Of a DNA stretch of 64,000 bases, positions 45,541-56,622 are shown one piece after another. Each line of letters starts with the position of its first letter. The first letter of the stretch is position 1. This stretch comes from Hymenoscyphus infarciens (Eukaryota; Ascomycota; Leotiomycetes; Helotiales; Helotiaceae): positions 1-64,000 of the forward strand of contig LLCB01000109.1 in assembly GCA_001414345.1 (NCBI GenBank). Reading direction: 5' to 3'. A model generated the notes under the pieces. That model made no database searches. It saw nothing but the letters and a program-made list of their open reading frames with translations, and was not told where the DNA came from. The translations under genes were made by a program, and so were the position numbers.

Positions 45541-48500
45541 ATGCTGCACGATTCGACAAAACTGCAGGTCGTGGACCGCCCACCAAAGCGGTTCAAGGAA
45601 TTGCAGTTCGGTATCCAGTGCGCAAACCGTCTCATACCTACAAAACTTGTGCTAACCGAATCTCTTCTAGGTCCAATCAGGATATTGCAAACCAAGCCGT
45701 TGTCGAGGTGTCGGATCGCATGCTATACGATGTGGAGAAAAATCGAAGACCCACCCAACATGGAGCTTTGGACTCGAGACTGGTGAGACTATATATTGAG
45801 ATATACGACCGAGAGACATATGCTGATGTGTTATTCTGCGCAGGGGATATCTAGCAAGACTGGCGCATGCGAAACCTGCGGCGAAGGACTACAAAATTGT
45901 AATGGGCACTTTGGACACATTAAACTCGCACTCCCCGCATTCCACATCGGATACTTGAGTCTCACTCAGAAGATCTTGCAAAATATATGCAAGGTACGGG
46001 ATATCAATCATCCAATATATTCAAGGACTAACTAAGTCAATAGGACTGTTCCAAAGTATTGCTCACTGAACCTCAACGACGGTCTTTCCTCAAGGAACTT
46101 CGAAAGCCTGGAATCGATAATCTTAAACGCACTCAAATCTGCAAACGAATCAACGAACAATGCCGGAAAACAAAAATTTGCCAGTACTGTGGTACAGTCA
46201 ATGGTCAGATTCGAAAGGTTGCAGCTCTCAAATTGGCACACGATAAATACACGGTTTTCAACAAGTCAACTGCCAAGAGTAAACAAGAACCACCGGGATC
46301 GATCGCATTCAAAGCTTCTTTTGAGGAGGCGAAGAAGCACAACCCGGAACTGGACAAGCATGTCAAAAAGGCGATGGAGGACCTTAGCCCTCTGCGCGTG
46401 TTGAAACTTTTCCAGTTAATCTCACCCAGCGACTGCGAGCTTTTGAATATCAACCCTGCCGAAGGAAGACCAGAGATGTTCCTATGGCAATTCGTCCCAG
46501 CTCCTCCAATTTGTATACGACCTTCAGTTGCGCAGGACGGTGCCAGTACCGAGGACGATCTAACTACGAAGCTAGCTGATATTGTCCATATCAGTTCATT
46601 GATTCGAGCAGCACTACTCAAAGGGCAAAACCTCCAAACAATCATGGAGCAGTGGGATTTCCTCCAATTGCAACTCGCACTTTACGTCAACAGTGATGTT
46701 CCCGGTCTCCAGCAAACTGGATTCGGGAAGCCCATACGAGGATTCTGCCAGCGACTAAAAGGGAAACAAGGACGCTTCAGAGGAAACTTGTCTGGAAAGC
46801 GTGTCGATTTCTCTGGTCGTACAGTTATTTCGCCCGATCCAAATCTTGGGGTTGAGGAGGTTGCCATACCAATATTGGTCGCGATGAACCTCACTTACCC
46901 CGAGCGAGTACAACGACACAACTTGACAAAATTGCGGCAATGTGTGAAAAATGGAGCTAGTAAACACCCCGGTGCTCAGCAAATCATCAAGAAAGGTTCT
47001 GATCACAAGATTTCGCTAAAGTTTGCGAAATTGGAAAATGAGTCGAGGGCTTTGAAGATCGGGGATGTGGTTGAGAGGCATCTTGAGGATGGTGATATTG
47101 TGCTGTTCAACAGACAACCTTCCTTGCACAAGCTCAGTATCATGAGCCATTACGTTAAAGTTAGGCCCTGGAGAACTTTCCGTCTCAACGAGTGTGTTTG
47201 CAATCCATACAACGCAGATTTTGACGGTGACGAAATGAACTTGCATGTTCCCCAAACCGAAGAAGCAAGAACAGAGGCCATAAACCTCATGGGAGTCAAA
47301 AACAACCTTTCAACCCCCAAAAACGGAGAACCAATCATTTCTGCAACTCAAGATTTTATTACGGCTGCTTATCTTCTGAGTAGCAAGGAAAACTTCTTCG
47401 ATCGAAAAACATTCACCAATCTTTGCATGTATATGGTCGATGGTAATCTCCACCTTGATCTACCACCTCCAGCGATTTTGAAACCGGAGGCGCTTTGGAC
47501 CGGAAAACAAGTCTTTAGCGTGCTTATGAGACCAAACAAGCAATCGCCCGTCAAAGTCAATCTAGATGCCAAGTGCCGTGACTATTCATTTGTGGCGGGC
47601 AAGTGTCCCGATATGGACGATAACGATGGGTGGCTCGTGGTACGTAATTCCGAGGTCATGTGTGGTAGGATGGACAAGACGACTGTTGGATCAGGAAAAA
47701 AGGACTCGATATTTTATATTATCCTAAGAGATTTCGGTCCTGATGAAGCAGTGAGATGTATGAACCGGCTCGCAAAAATATCGGCAAGATATCTCACAAA
47801 CCAAGGATTTTCCATCGGTATCAATGACGTTTATCCATCGGCGGCGCTCACAGCAGAAAAACAGAAATTGGTGGACAAGGCGTATTATGAGGCTGGACAA
47901 ATTATAAAAGAATTCCAAGATGGTAAACTCGAGAAGGCTACAGGGTGTGATATGGAAGAGACGCTTGAGAATTCAATTTCGGGTATTTTGAGTAAAGTCA
48001 GAGGCGCAGCAGGAGATTACTGTATCGCGTCCTTGAGCAAATGGAATTCTCCATTGATCATGGCGAAATCTGGATCCAAGGGGTCCCCTATTAACGTCGC
48101 TCAGATGGTAGCGGTCGTAGGACAGCAAATTATTGGCGGGAAGCGTGTTGCGGATGGTTTTCAAGACCGAACCTTACCCCATTTCATCAAAAAGGATCGA
48201 AGGCCCTTAGCAAAGGGTTTCGTTTTCGACAGCTTCTTCACAGGTCTCACGCCTTCCGAATTTCTGTTTCACGCCATCTCGGGACGTGAAGGTTTGGTCG
48301 ATACTGCGGTCAAGACAGCAGAAACTGGATATATGTCACGAAGGCTGATGAAATCACTTGAGGACCTTTCCACAAGATATGACGACACCGTACGAAACTC
48401 TTCTGGGGGAATTGTGCAATTTCAATTTGGAGCAGATAAGCTTGATCCTGTGGATATGGAGGGATCAGCTGTACCTGTTCACTTCCAAAGAACCTGGAAG

Positions 48501-50099
48501 CATGCCGAAACCACAACTTTCAAAAACGAGGACCCTTGCCTATTGCCATACCAAATCACAGCACTCTGCGAAAAATACCTAGCCAAAGAGAAGACGAAAT
48601 ATCTTAGAAAGGGTTTGCTGCGAGGTGAGCCTTTAGATTATCGAGATGAAAGCGATTATGCGGTCGATGAGCATGAAAGTGCCCGAGATTTTGTTGATAC
48701 AATTACCGAATTCGTTCGGGGACTAGCCACAACTATGGCAAGGGCACGGGAGAAGGCGGGCCTCGAGATATTAGAAGATGACCCAAAAGACACCAAAGTG
48801 CGGTACGACATGTCGAAAGAAGACCCCCAAAAAAGAGCTTGGGTGGATCGAGTCTCTAAAGTTTCGAGAGCCACCTTGCAAGAATTTATCAAGCTGTGCT
48901 TAAGCAAGTATGCCAAGGCCCACGTTGAACCGGGGCATGCTGTTGGAGCTGTTGGAGCTCAATCCATTGGAGAACCTGGAACTCAAATGACCCTGAAAAC
49001 TTTCCATTTTGCTGGTGTCGCTGGTATGAGCATTACGCAGGGTGTACCACGTATCAAAGAAATCATCAACGCTTCGAAGAACATCAGCACGCCTATTATC
49101 TCCTGTCCCCTTCAAAATCCCCATGCGATGGAAGCAGCAAAGGTTGTGAAGGGTCTAGTGGAAAAGACATATATTCGCGAAGTCATTCATTATGTTGAGG
49201 ATATGTGGTCAGCACATAAAGCCACCATCTGCCTCTCCGTTAATTTGGATGCCATCAACAAAATGATGCTTGGGCTCACCCCTTTCGGTATTGCTGAGAC
49301 GATTTGCAAGCAAAAGAAATTGAAGATCCCAGGTGACAACGTGACAGTCAAAGGCAGCTATATTTTTATCAACGTGTTGGAAACTACTGGTGGGAATATG
49401 GGAGCTCGTGGAGTTACCGCAGCAGCCAAGGCTAGGAAGGCAGCAGGACTGGAAGTAGACAAGAACGACCTGCTTCTTCGTGTCAACTATCTGAAGCGGG
49501 CTTTACCTGAGATCGCTATATCAGGTTATCCGGATGCCACTCGGGCCGTTATCAATAAGTCGGACAAGGAGCCAATAGTCTACACAGTTCTTGTCGAAGG
49601 ATACGGACTTCGAGCCTGTATGAACACAGAAGGAGTCGAAGGAGCGCACGTCATTTCCAACAACGTGATGGAAAATCGCGAGGTCTTGGGAATCGAAGCA
49701 GCACGATCGACTATCGCAAAGGAAATCGGCATCGTCATGAATGAAATGGACATTGATCCTCGACACATGCAACTTCTAGCCGATGTCATGACTTATAAGG
49801 GAGAAGTCCTCGGTATCACTCGATTCGGATTGTCGAAGATGAGAGATAGTGTTTTGCAACTTGCTTCTTTTGAGAAGACACCCGATCATCTTTTTGATGC
49901 TGCGGCGGGCATGAAGTCTGATCAGATTGAGGGGGTGAGTGAGTGCATCATCATGGGACAAACTATGAGCGTGGGGACGGGTGCATTCCAGGTTGTTAGG
50001 AAATTGGGGCTTGAGGAAAGTGATACCAAGGCAAAGCCAACTGTATTCGAAGATGCTTGGAAATGGGACCAGGCGGAGAGAAAGAAGAGGGCTTCGTGA
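45541..50099 (+). CDS. RPC1: DNA-directed RNA polymerase III largest subunit Rpc1
   Basis: Catalytic largest subunit of Pol III, which makes tRNA, 5S rRNA and other small RNAs. Exons 45541-45617, 45671-45782, 45844-45993 and 46044-50099 give 1464 aa, almost the length of yeast Rpc160. The N-terminus (KELQFGIQSNQDIANQAVVEV) and the zinc clamp (CETCGEGLQNCNGHFGHI) are split by introns. The metal-A loop NADFDGDEMN is near residue 504. LSGKRVDFSGRTVISPDPN lies near the rudder and lid. The trigger-loop region with EPGTQMTLKTFHFAGV is near 1085, followed by PRIKEIINASKNISTPII. The QGVPRIKEIINASK phrase and the absence of heptad CTD repeats separate it from Pol II. The donor of intron 1 (CA|GTGCGC) was chosen because it restores FGIQSNQD. 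Confidence 0.97.
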
Positions 50100-50562
50100 C
50101 GATATTTCTCACGTCGGTTATGGATGGATGTGTGTCGGCTGTTTAGCGGGAGTTTGGAGGCGTTTATTTTCGCGCTGGAGCGAGCGAGGATCTAGTTTTT
50201 GATATCCATCTCGTTTTTTTGGGTCTCAAAAATAGTCTGCAATCGCTTTTCGCGCATGACAAGAAGAGAAAAGGGATTGTAAGCTATGTAATTAGTAATG
50301 AATAAGGATGAATGAACTGAATTACTATGCCCTCGTTTCTCCTCCATTCGGACTGTTGATTTGAGGAAGCGAGGGTCTGCAATCGCTTCCACACTTGGAA
50401 GGAGAGGAAAAAAGGTTGTCAGATTATGTACTTGGTAATGAATACCAATGAATGAACTAAAACACCATATCATCATCAATCGTGTTTCCACCTTTTCACT
50501 CCTCGATCTCAAGTCAAGTTGAGCTAATACAAACTCCCTGTTCCCCAATCATCTCGTCATTC
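50100..50562. other. Convergent 3' region of RPC1 and ceramidase
   Basis: Lies between two convergent stop codons and must hold both 3' UTRs. It contains the duplicated unit described separately. Confidence 0.6.
50234..50460. repeat. Two-copy direct repeat, about 139 bp period
   Basis: The order TCTGCAATCGCTT, an AAGAGAAAAGGG-like stretch, then a TTATGTA / GTAATGAATA / AATGAATGAACT series occurs at about 50234-50320 and again at about 50371-50458, with small differences. It looks like a local duplication in the 3' region. Confidence 0.65.
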
Positions 50563-52987
50563 TCAAGTCAATACAAACTCCCCACTCACCCCCTCAAACC
50601 CCGTAATTGTCCCTCCAACAGCCTTAGAATCCCCAAAATACCTCACCCTATACTGTCCAGCTCCAACCCTTCCCTCTTCTTCCTGTCCAGTCTCCCAAAC
50701 AATCTCCACCTCACTAATTCCCAAAACCTCATTCGTTCGTTTCCAATTGAAGATGAGAGACCAATCACTGTCATCCCTCAATCTTGTCCATCTTGAACTA
50801 GATGTATCGTATTTCTCGATGGCGGCGTATGTATCTTCAAGTCTTAAGTTGTTCCGTGGATTTGCGCCTATGAATTTTGCGGTTATGGTGGAGCCGATGG
50901 GGTATGAGGGACGGACATCTTGGATCACCTCACCGAAGGATTTGAAGAGGGGGGTTCCGTCGAACATTACGCCTGTAATGAAGGAGAGGGATGCGTTGAC
51001 ATTGTTTGGTGGGAGGGGACCAGGTTCTGGCTTTGAAGTTGCGGATGAGGAGAGGTGGGGGAGGTGAGATAGTGTTAGGTTTATGTAGGCGTTCAAAGTC
51101 CAGGGACCGTAGAGGGTTGATGCTCCTTCGTATCTTTGGATTGAGTATTCCTCGGGCGTGGCGATGTAATGGGTATATGAGTTCGCGGGACCACCTAGGA
51201 CGACGATTGGTTCGGAAGAAGTGCCGGATAGGGAAAGTGATTTTGCTTGTTCATGAATGGCTTCTTTCCAGCGGCGGCCTGAGGTGGTTGTTGCTTCGCC
51301 TGGCGAGACTATTATTACGAATTGTCCTACTCGGAGAACTTGGACATCGACGACGTTTGGAGTCCAAAGGTAAGGTGAGGTCACTTCTCCAACGTCGAGG
51401 AGGATTGGTTTTGGATAATGGCATCGCTGTTGTTCCTTGCTTGGGGCTTTGATGAAACCCGACACTACTCGCCAGACTGGTGAGGCGTTCGGGGCCCCTG
51501 GGTCATTTTGCGTGAAATCAAATGCACCGGGACCATCAGAAGTACCAGCTGCGAAAGAATATCCTAGGGCTGCTGGGCAGGTCGTCACATAGCTTCCATT
51601 GTCAAGAGGAAAGCTGTAGTTGGAAAGGTCCTGAAAAACATGGAATGACTTAACCGAAGGTCCTGTCACCGGGGTTCCCTTCTTGTCCATTGAGTTATAG
51701 AGTTCTTTGGCAGGTTCGAATTGACGCTTGCCAATTTCATAGCAGGAGGAAGCTCCGTTGTCTTGCTTTCTGAAAAATGGTCCTCGAGCATGGCAATATT
51801 GACTTTTACCGTCGCTGCATGTGCTGTTTTTGAAGCTGCACTCTTCTCCAGACCCATCTTCACACCATGCTCCAAGGACGTTCGGACTGGTGTCCCCCAC
51901 ATTTGCTTGAGAGAACCCCGCCACAAAGCCTTCAGCGACATATTTATCATCTTTCGAGAAGCTCTTTTCGAAGAGATCCGCAGCTACCCCTTTGTTGTCT
52001 CCTGATATCAAGGTGTTGTTTCCCAACATTGAGGTTCCATGGGTTGGAAACCAAGTCAGTACTCCCGTGTTCTTCCCATCCGAAGCTCGCTGGAACTGAA
52101 GTAACGTCAAGGTCTTCTCGACGGATCCATCATCCTCGGTACTCTCATTGTATTTCGCCCTCTCAGCTTCAGGATTTGCGAGATATGCATAGAGACTTCG
52201 ATTGATATTCGCCCCCAATACCTTTGTAGAGCCAGCCGTCAAATATCCAGGTTGCAAACTGCGATGCGCTCGCTGTATTGACAACAACGCCCCATCAACA
52301 ATAGCCCGATAACTTTGCTTATCAAACCCTTTGCTAGTGATCTGAGGCAGCAAATAGTTCAACCAAGCTCCCGGTCCAGAATGAGAATGTGTCCCCGTCA
52401 CAGCAACATTGTGTTGCCCATAAACCGAGTAATCACTTCCGAGTTCAACTAGTCCGTGAAGAATTCCATATCGAACCGCCGTATCTCCAGATTGTGTATC
52501 TAAAACAAGGTAGACAAATCTATCATCCGGATGTTCAATGTCTCCAACGATAAATGCTCGGGCGTATAGACGTTGACGCAGGCCTGAACCGACTTGTTTT
52601 GGATCCGCGTATCCCATCATGTTTAATTCCACAACCGGACTGAAGCTGTATCAGCATAAGGACCATATTAATTCGGGACTGCAGAAGTTTTTACCCTGTT
52701 ATATCGGCCTTGCCAACTCCCAGTAGGTATTTACTCCCTCCGGAGCTTCCGTTCTTCCCGCCATATTCCTCATATCCATCATAAGCTTTCCAAGACCAAA
52801 GGTTTCCCGTCCGGTGTCCAAAGAAAAGGGAAGAAAGTCCAAATATAAACAACAGGAGAAATAAAATTGATAGAAACTTGGAAAGAATAAGAAGTAGGGA
52901 ATAGTATTTCGTGGCGCGTTTGGAGGGATTTCGCCGGGTTGGTTCCGAAGGTCCCGCCTTGGAATGTTTGTATTCTGAAGCTTCCAT
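50563..52987 (-). CDS. Neutral ceramidase, type II membrane form
   Basis: Hydrolyses the N-acyl bond of ceramide to sphingosine and fatty acid. Exons 52987-52695 and 52639-50563 give 789 aa; the 55-bp intron splits GADITG|PVVELNMMGYAD, a signature of the family. A basic-flanked hydrophobic segment at about residues 30-57 is a signal anchor, so the enzyme should face the ER lumen, Golgi lumen or outside. Visible motifs include TGTHSHSGPGAWLNY (zinc-binding His residues), WFPTHGTSM and the catalytic hexapeptide region GDTSPN near residue 345. Human and bacterial enzymes have GDVSPN; the nucleophilic Ser is kept. Cys residues after this (WCEDGSGEECSF) fit disulfides. The C-terminal beta domain ends in GVSGEFVLT. 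Confidence 0.93.
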
Positions 52988-53312
52988 GATTTCCAGAATG
53001 TTGTTTCGTTTCGTAACTCGTAATTCAAGGACCCTCTCGGAGGGATAGTTGTATCTTCAAGTCATGGTCCACGATGTTGTAGGAAGGAGCTTTCGAAGCT
53101 TGGAAGCAAGCTTCAAGTGAAGAAGGCGAAAGCTCCGCAACGCCACGCCACCAACCCACCTCAAGCTCCAGCCACACCCCTGTCGCAGATCCCACCTGCT
53201 ATCAGATCCTCTTTGCGACGCGAAAGAAAATCCCCCATAGCATTCAAACCCTCACCACCACCACCAATCCAACCTCCCCTCTCTCAATTCGGAGAAAGAA
53301 AAAAAAAGAAAA
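52988..53312. promoter_or_regulatory. Divergent promoter of ceramidase and Cwf7/BCAS2 genes
   Basis: 325 bp between divergent starts. The half nearest the splicing-factor gene is C/A-rich and ends AAAGAAAAAAAAAGAAAA just before ATG. A longer plus-strand frame from 53117 is an artefact of this composition. Confidence 0.5.
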
Positions 53313-53945
53313 ATGCCTCTCCTAAACACCATCCACGATTCCCTCCCCTACATAGACAGCGAACCCACCCCCTCAGAACGCGCCGCAGCCCTCGCCCTCA
53401 TAACCTCCGAACTCTCCTCCTCAGACACAACCACCCCTCACCCCTCCCTCCCCCCTCTTCCCCCGCAACACTTCTCCCCATTAATAGAAGCCGAAATGCT
53501 GCGCATCTCCCAGAAAAAACCCCTCCAAGCAATAGACCTCTCCCGCTACGAAGCCCAAGAACCGCCCTCCTCTTCCAAGCAAGATCCAGAGAGCCTATCA
53601 CAATGGCGCACCGCCCTCCAAAAAGCAAACACATCGCAAACCTACCTCGCCTCCCGCCTCACGAACCTCGCGCTCCTCGACCAATTCGGCAAGAACTCGT
53701 GGTTAATAGGGAACTCACAATTGGAAGATATCCTACGGGGATTGGAGAGAGAACTAGCGGAAAGGAAAGCAGAGATCGATGAAGTGGTTATTGCAAGGAA
53801 GGGAGCGCAGGAGGGTGTAGGAGCTGAGGTCAAGGGATTGGAGGAGGGGTGGAAGAGGGGTGTTGGTAGGGTCTTGGAGACTGAGGTTGCGTGTGAGCAG
53901 TTGAGGAGGGAGATTTTGGAGAGGAGACGACAGGGCGCGAGCTGA
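53313..53945 (+). CDS. Pre-mRNA splicing factor Cwf7/SPF27 (BCAS2 family)
   Basis: A subunit of the Prp19 (NineTeen) complex that acts in spliceosome activation. The gene is one exon, 210 aa, near the family's usual length. It begins with the family hallmark DSLPYIDSEPTPSERAAALALI. A Pro/Ser-rich loop, IEAEMLRISQKKPLQAIDLSRY, and then YLASRLTNLALLDQFGKNSWL follow. The last 75 residues are a highly charged coiled coil (LERELAERKAEID, EVACEQLRREILERRR) that would pair with Prp19 or Cdc5 partners. The start codon directly follows an A-rich leader and is the only one that keeps the hallmark. Confidence 0.9.
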   Translation: MPLLNTIHDSLPYIDSEPTPSERAAALALITSELSSSDTTTPHPSLPPLPPQHFSPLIEAEMLRISQKKPLQAIDLSRYEAQEPPSSSKQDPESLSQWRTALQKANTSQTYLASRLTNLALLDQFGKNSWLIGNSQLEDILRGLERELAERKAEIDEVVIARKGAQEGVGAEVKGLEEGWKRGVGRVLETEVACEQLRREILERRRQGAS

Positions 53946-54479
53946 TGCTAGAGAGGTGAAGATAGGGTGCTAGATCAGAGGGGACCTTTTGTAAGACTGG
54001 CAGGCAAGCATGGTGGTGGTATAGCCTGGTTTTACGAGCAGTTGAGGAGGAGAGAAGAGAGTTGAGAGGGGACCTTTTGTAAGACTGGCAAATAAACATG
54101 GTGGTGATCTGCTCTGGTTTATAAAGCGGTGGAGCAGATATATCTTGACAAGAAGCAAGCAAGGACCAAGTTGAGAGGGAGCTTCTATAAGACTAGTTGG
54201 TAGGATGGTGATATACTCTGGCGTTGCGGAGTCTAATTCATGGCCCATCAACATATGGCTATGCACTACAATCAAGAACAAACAAAAATGATACCATTTA
54301 TTCATTGCGCAAAAAACGCTGCGCTTAAAAATATCAATTGGAAGCCTCATTGTGCTCTCTGCATCAAGGTATCTGAGCTGCCAAAAACTTCTTGTATCTC
54401 ATGAACGAACGTAAACCCATGTCTAACGCCAAACCTCATACCCCATTCCTACAATCCCCAGCTTCCAAAATGGTTTCCC
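53946..54479. other. Convergent 3' region of Cwf7 and PKA-R genes
   Basis: Two converging 3' UTRs with a three-copy repeat (separate entry). No gene is seen. Confidence 0.6.
53970..54222. repeat. Three-copy imperfect tandem repeat, about 90-110 bp period
   Basis: GAGGGGACCTTTTGTAAGAC and then TGGCA...AACATGGTGGTG occur at about 53976 and about 54066. A third, more diverged copy (GAGAGGGAGCTTCTATAAGAC) is at about 54174. Confidence 0.7.
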
Positions 54480-55878
54480 TCATTTCTTATGAAGTGGATC
54501 GATCTCTTCAACACCAGTCTCATATTTGGTTCTTCTCATGATACTTGCAACGGGTCCCAATAGTCTTTGGAAGCCATCCTTTCCAAGTGTGGCAACCTTG
54601 ACCTCCGTCTTGCTAACAACACTAGCTGCCCGAGGCTTGTCGTCGAGTAGAGCAAGCTCACCAAAGTAGTCTCCCTTCTGATAGTGTTTGACGGGACTGC
54701 TTGTGCCCTTCTTGAAAGCATCTGCTTCACCGCTCTCGAGGAGGTAAAAGGCTTCGCCAACATCTCCCTCCTGGATAATTGTCGTTCCTCCTGGGAATTT
54801 TTGCGTCTCCAAAGCATCTGCGATCTTTGATCTCTCGTATTTGGTGAGGGTAGAAAGAAGAGGCACTTCTTCCAAGAAGCTTTCGTACAAACGGCGGCGT
54901 TGGAAGGTTGAGTCCATAAGGATACGACGGAAAGTGATTCGATCGAGAGCCCAAAGCGTGCAGGATGGCTCAGCAGAGATGACAGTGGCCGCTCTGGGAG
55001 CATTATACATCAAAGCTAACTCTCCAAAAGAGCCGCCAGACTCGATGGTTGCCACCTTGGTTCCGAGACCATCAGGGCCTGGCTGAACCTCACCTGTGGA
55101 ATTGACGTAGACACCGAAAGTTCCCTTCTCAACGACATAGAAGAAATCACCTTGATCGCCTTGAGTGATGACCTGGAGCACAAGTCAGCTATGATGGTAG
55201 GTTTTTTTGTGGCTAAATGATATCTACCTTGATATCTTTCGCGGGAATGGGTTTCTCGACTAAAGCACCTAGGATTTGAGAACTTTGCTCATCATCCAAG
55301 TGGCTGAATAGGAAGTTTCCTGAAATCGACTTCTTCAGCCTCGAGATCTGCTCTGCGGTTTTTTGGTGAAATGGAGGGGACCAGTTGTCGTTGGATGAGG
55401 CAGTTGGGTTCAATGACTCTGCAGATACTGAAGTTCGTCTACCCATACCGTAATGTGCTGGGAAGCCGTCGGTACTTGCTGGCTTGAATGAAGATGGTGG
55501 ACCTTGGCCTGCAGCATCACCACCGAAAGACGAACCAAATGCAGAGTTTCCGGCACCGAAGCTAAAGCTTGATGTTGCTGGCGACGCAACGGTATCGTTC
55601 TCTTCTTCCTCCATGACTTTCGTAATGCCGCCAGCCTTTCCTTCCTTCTCGTGGGCACCGAAAGGGTTGGAGTTTGTTCCCAATCGACCGGGGAATGTGC
55701 TTCCAGACATCTTGCGATCTTTGGAATGTGTTGTCGACGAATGGAATTCCGCACGTTCCAACTCTAGACGCCTCGCAAAGAAATTGGCGCAGAATTGAAG
55801 AATGTCGGTTGGTTGTGAATTCAGGATTTCCCGATTCAAATCGTCTATCTCCTGCAGATAGGCTCTTGGATATGACAT
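54480..55878 (-). CDS. cAMP-dependent protein kinase regulatory subunit
   Basis: Holds the PKA catalytic subunit inactive until cAMP binds. Exons 55878-55228 and 55172-54480 give 447 aa. The start at MSYPRAYLQEIDDLNREIL was preferred to an upstream ATG at 56052 because the N-terminal dimerisation/docking helix begins there (NREILNSQPTDILQFCANFF). The linker has the inhibitor site GRRTSVS (Ser/Thr at the phospho-acceptor position, so a phosphorylatable, type II-like inhibitor). Two cyclic-nucleotide domains follow, each with its phosphate-binding cassette: GGSFGELALMYNAPRAATV and GDYFGELALLDDKPRAASV. Length and order are standard for ascomycetes. Confidence 0.95.
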
Positions 55879-56328
55879 TCGACGTCCAAGTTCGACCTGG
55901 TGACTCTGAATCTCTTGCGATTGAGATATATGGATGGGAGTGGGATGAAGGGAGGGGAGGGAGGGTGGAGCTGGTCTCGCTTTATCGTGGGGTCTGCAAC
56001 GAAGGCTATCAGTCATTGATATGAAGAGGGTGGGTGGGGATACAAGTAGCATGGAGTGAGAGCGGGGGGGGGGGGAGGAAGAGAGGATTTATGTCGTGTT
56101 GAATAGGGGCAAGTGGTCTGTTCACTTGATTGATACCTTGACCAGCGATAGAGATTCAGTACCGGCTGTGGAAATAGATGCACGGGCAACCGAGGGAATA
56201 GTTGAGAGGTGGGACCTACAATTGTCCTGGGGATGTTGGCACAAAGAGAAGGTAGATGTATGGAAGAGAGACCAGATGGTTCAGCTGGTGTTGGTGTGAA
56301 TGGAAGAGTCTCGGGAAGGGGTGAAGGC

Positions 56329-56622
56329 AGGTTGAGGTGGTTGAGGTGGTTGTGTCAGAGTTAAGGAGGGAAGAGGTGGAGGGAGGTGGAGGGCTCTGCA
56401 CGAGTCCCACGAGTCTTGGAGGGAGTGGAGGGAGAAGAAGTGGAAGGTTCTCGCTAAGAGCTTGCTGTAATGCAATGCGATGCGATGCGGTGCGGTGCGG
56501 TGCGGTGCGGTGCGGTACTATTCTGTGAATTGCAGGAAGGCGCGATGCGAGGGGAGAGGGGAGCTTCTTGCAGTGCCAGCTGAGACGATGCGAGAGAGGG
56601 AGAGGGAGAGGGAGAGAGATTT
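56329..56622. repeat. Microsatellites in the PKA-R upstream region
   Basis: These include GGTTGAGGT repeats near 56332-56352, a TGCGA/TGCGG pentamer array at about 56469-56515 and a GAGAGG array at about 56590-56620. They lie about 450-750 bp upstream of the PKA-R start and are purine- or G-rich on the plus strand. Confidence 0.75.

Noticed and set aside
53117..53782. 221-codon plus-strand frame overlapping Cwf7
   Set aside because: An out-of-frame reading of the Cwf7 gene and its C/A-rich leader; Pro/Arg-rich with no family match.
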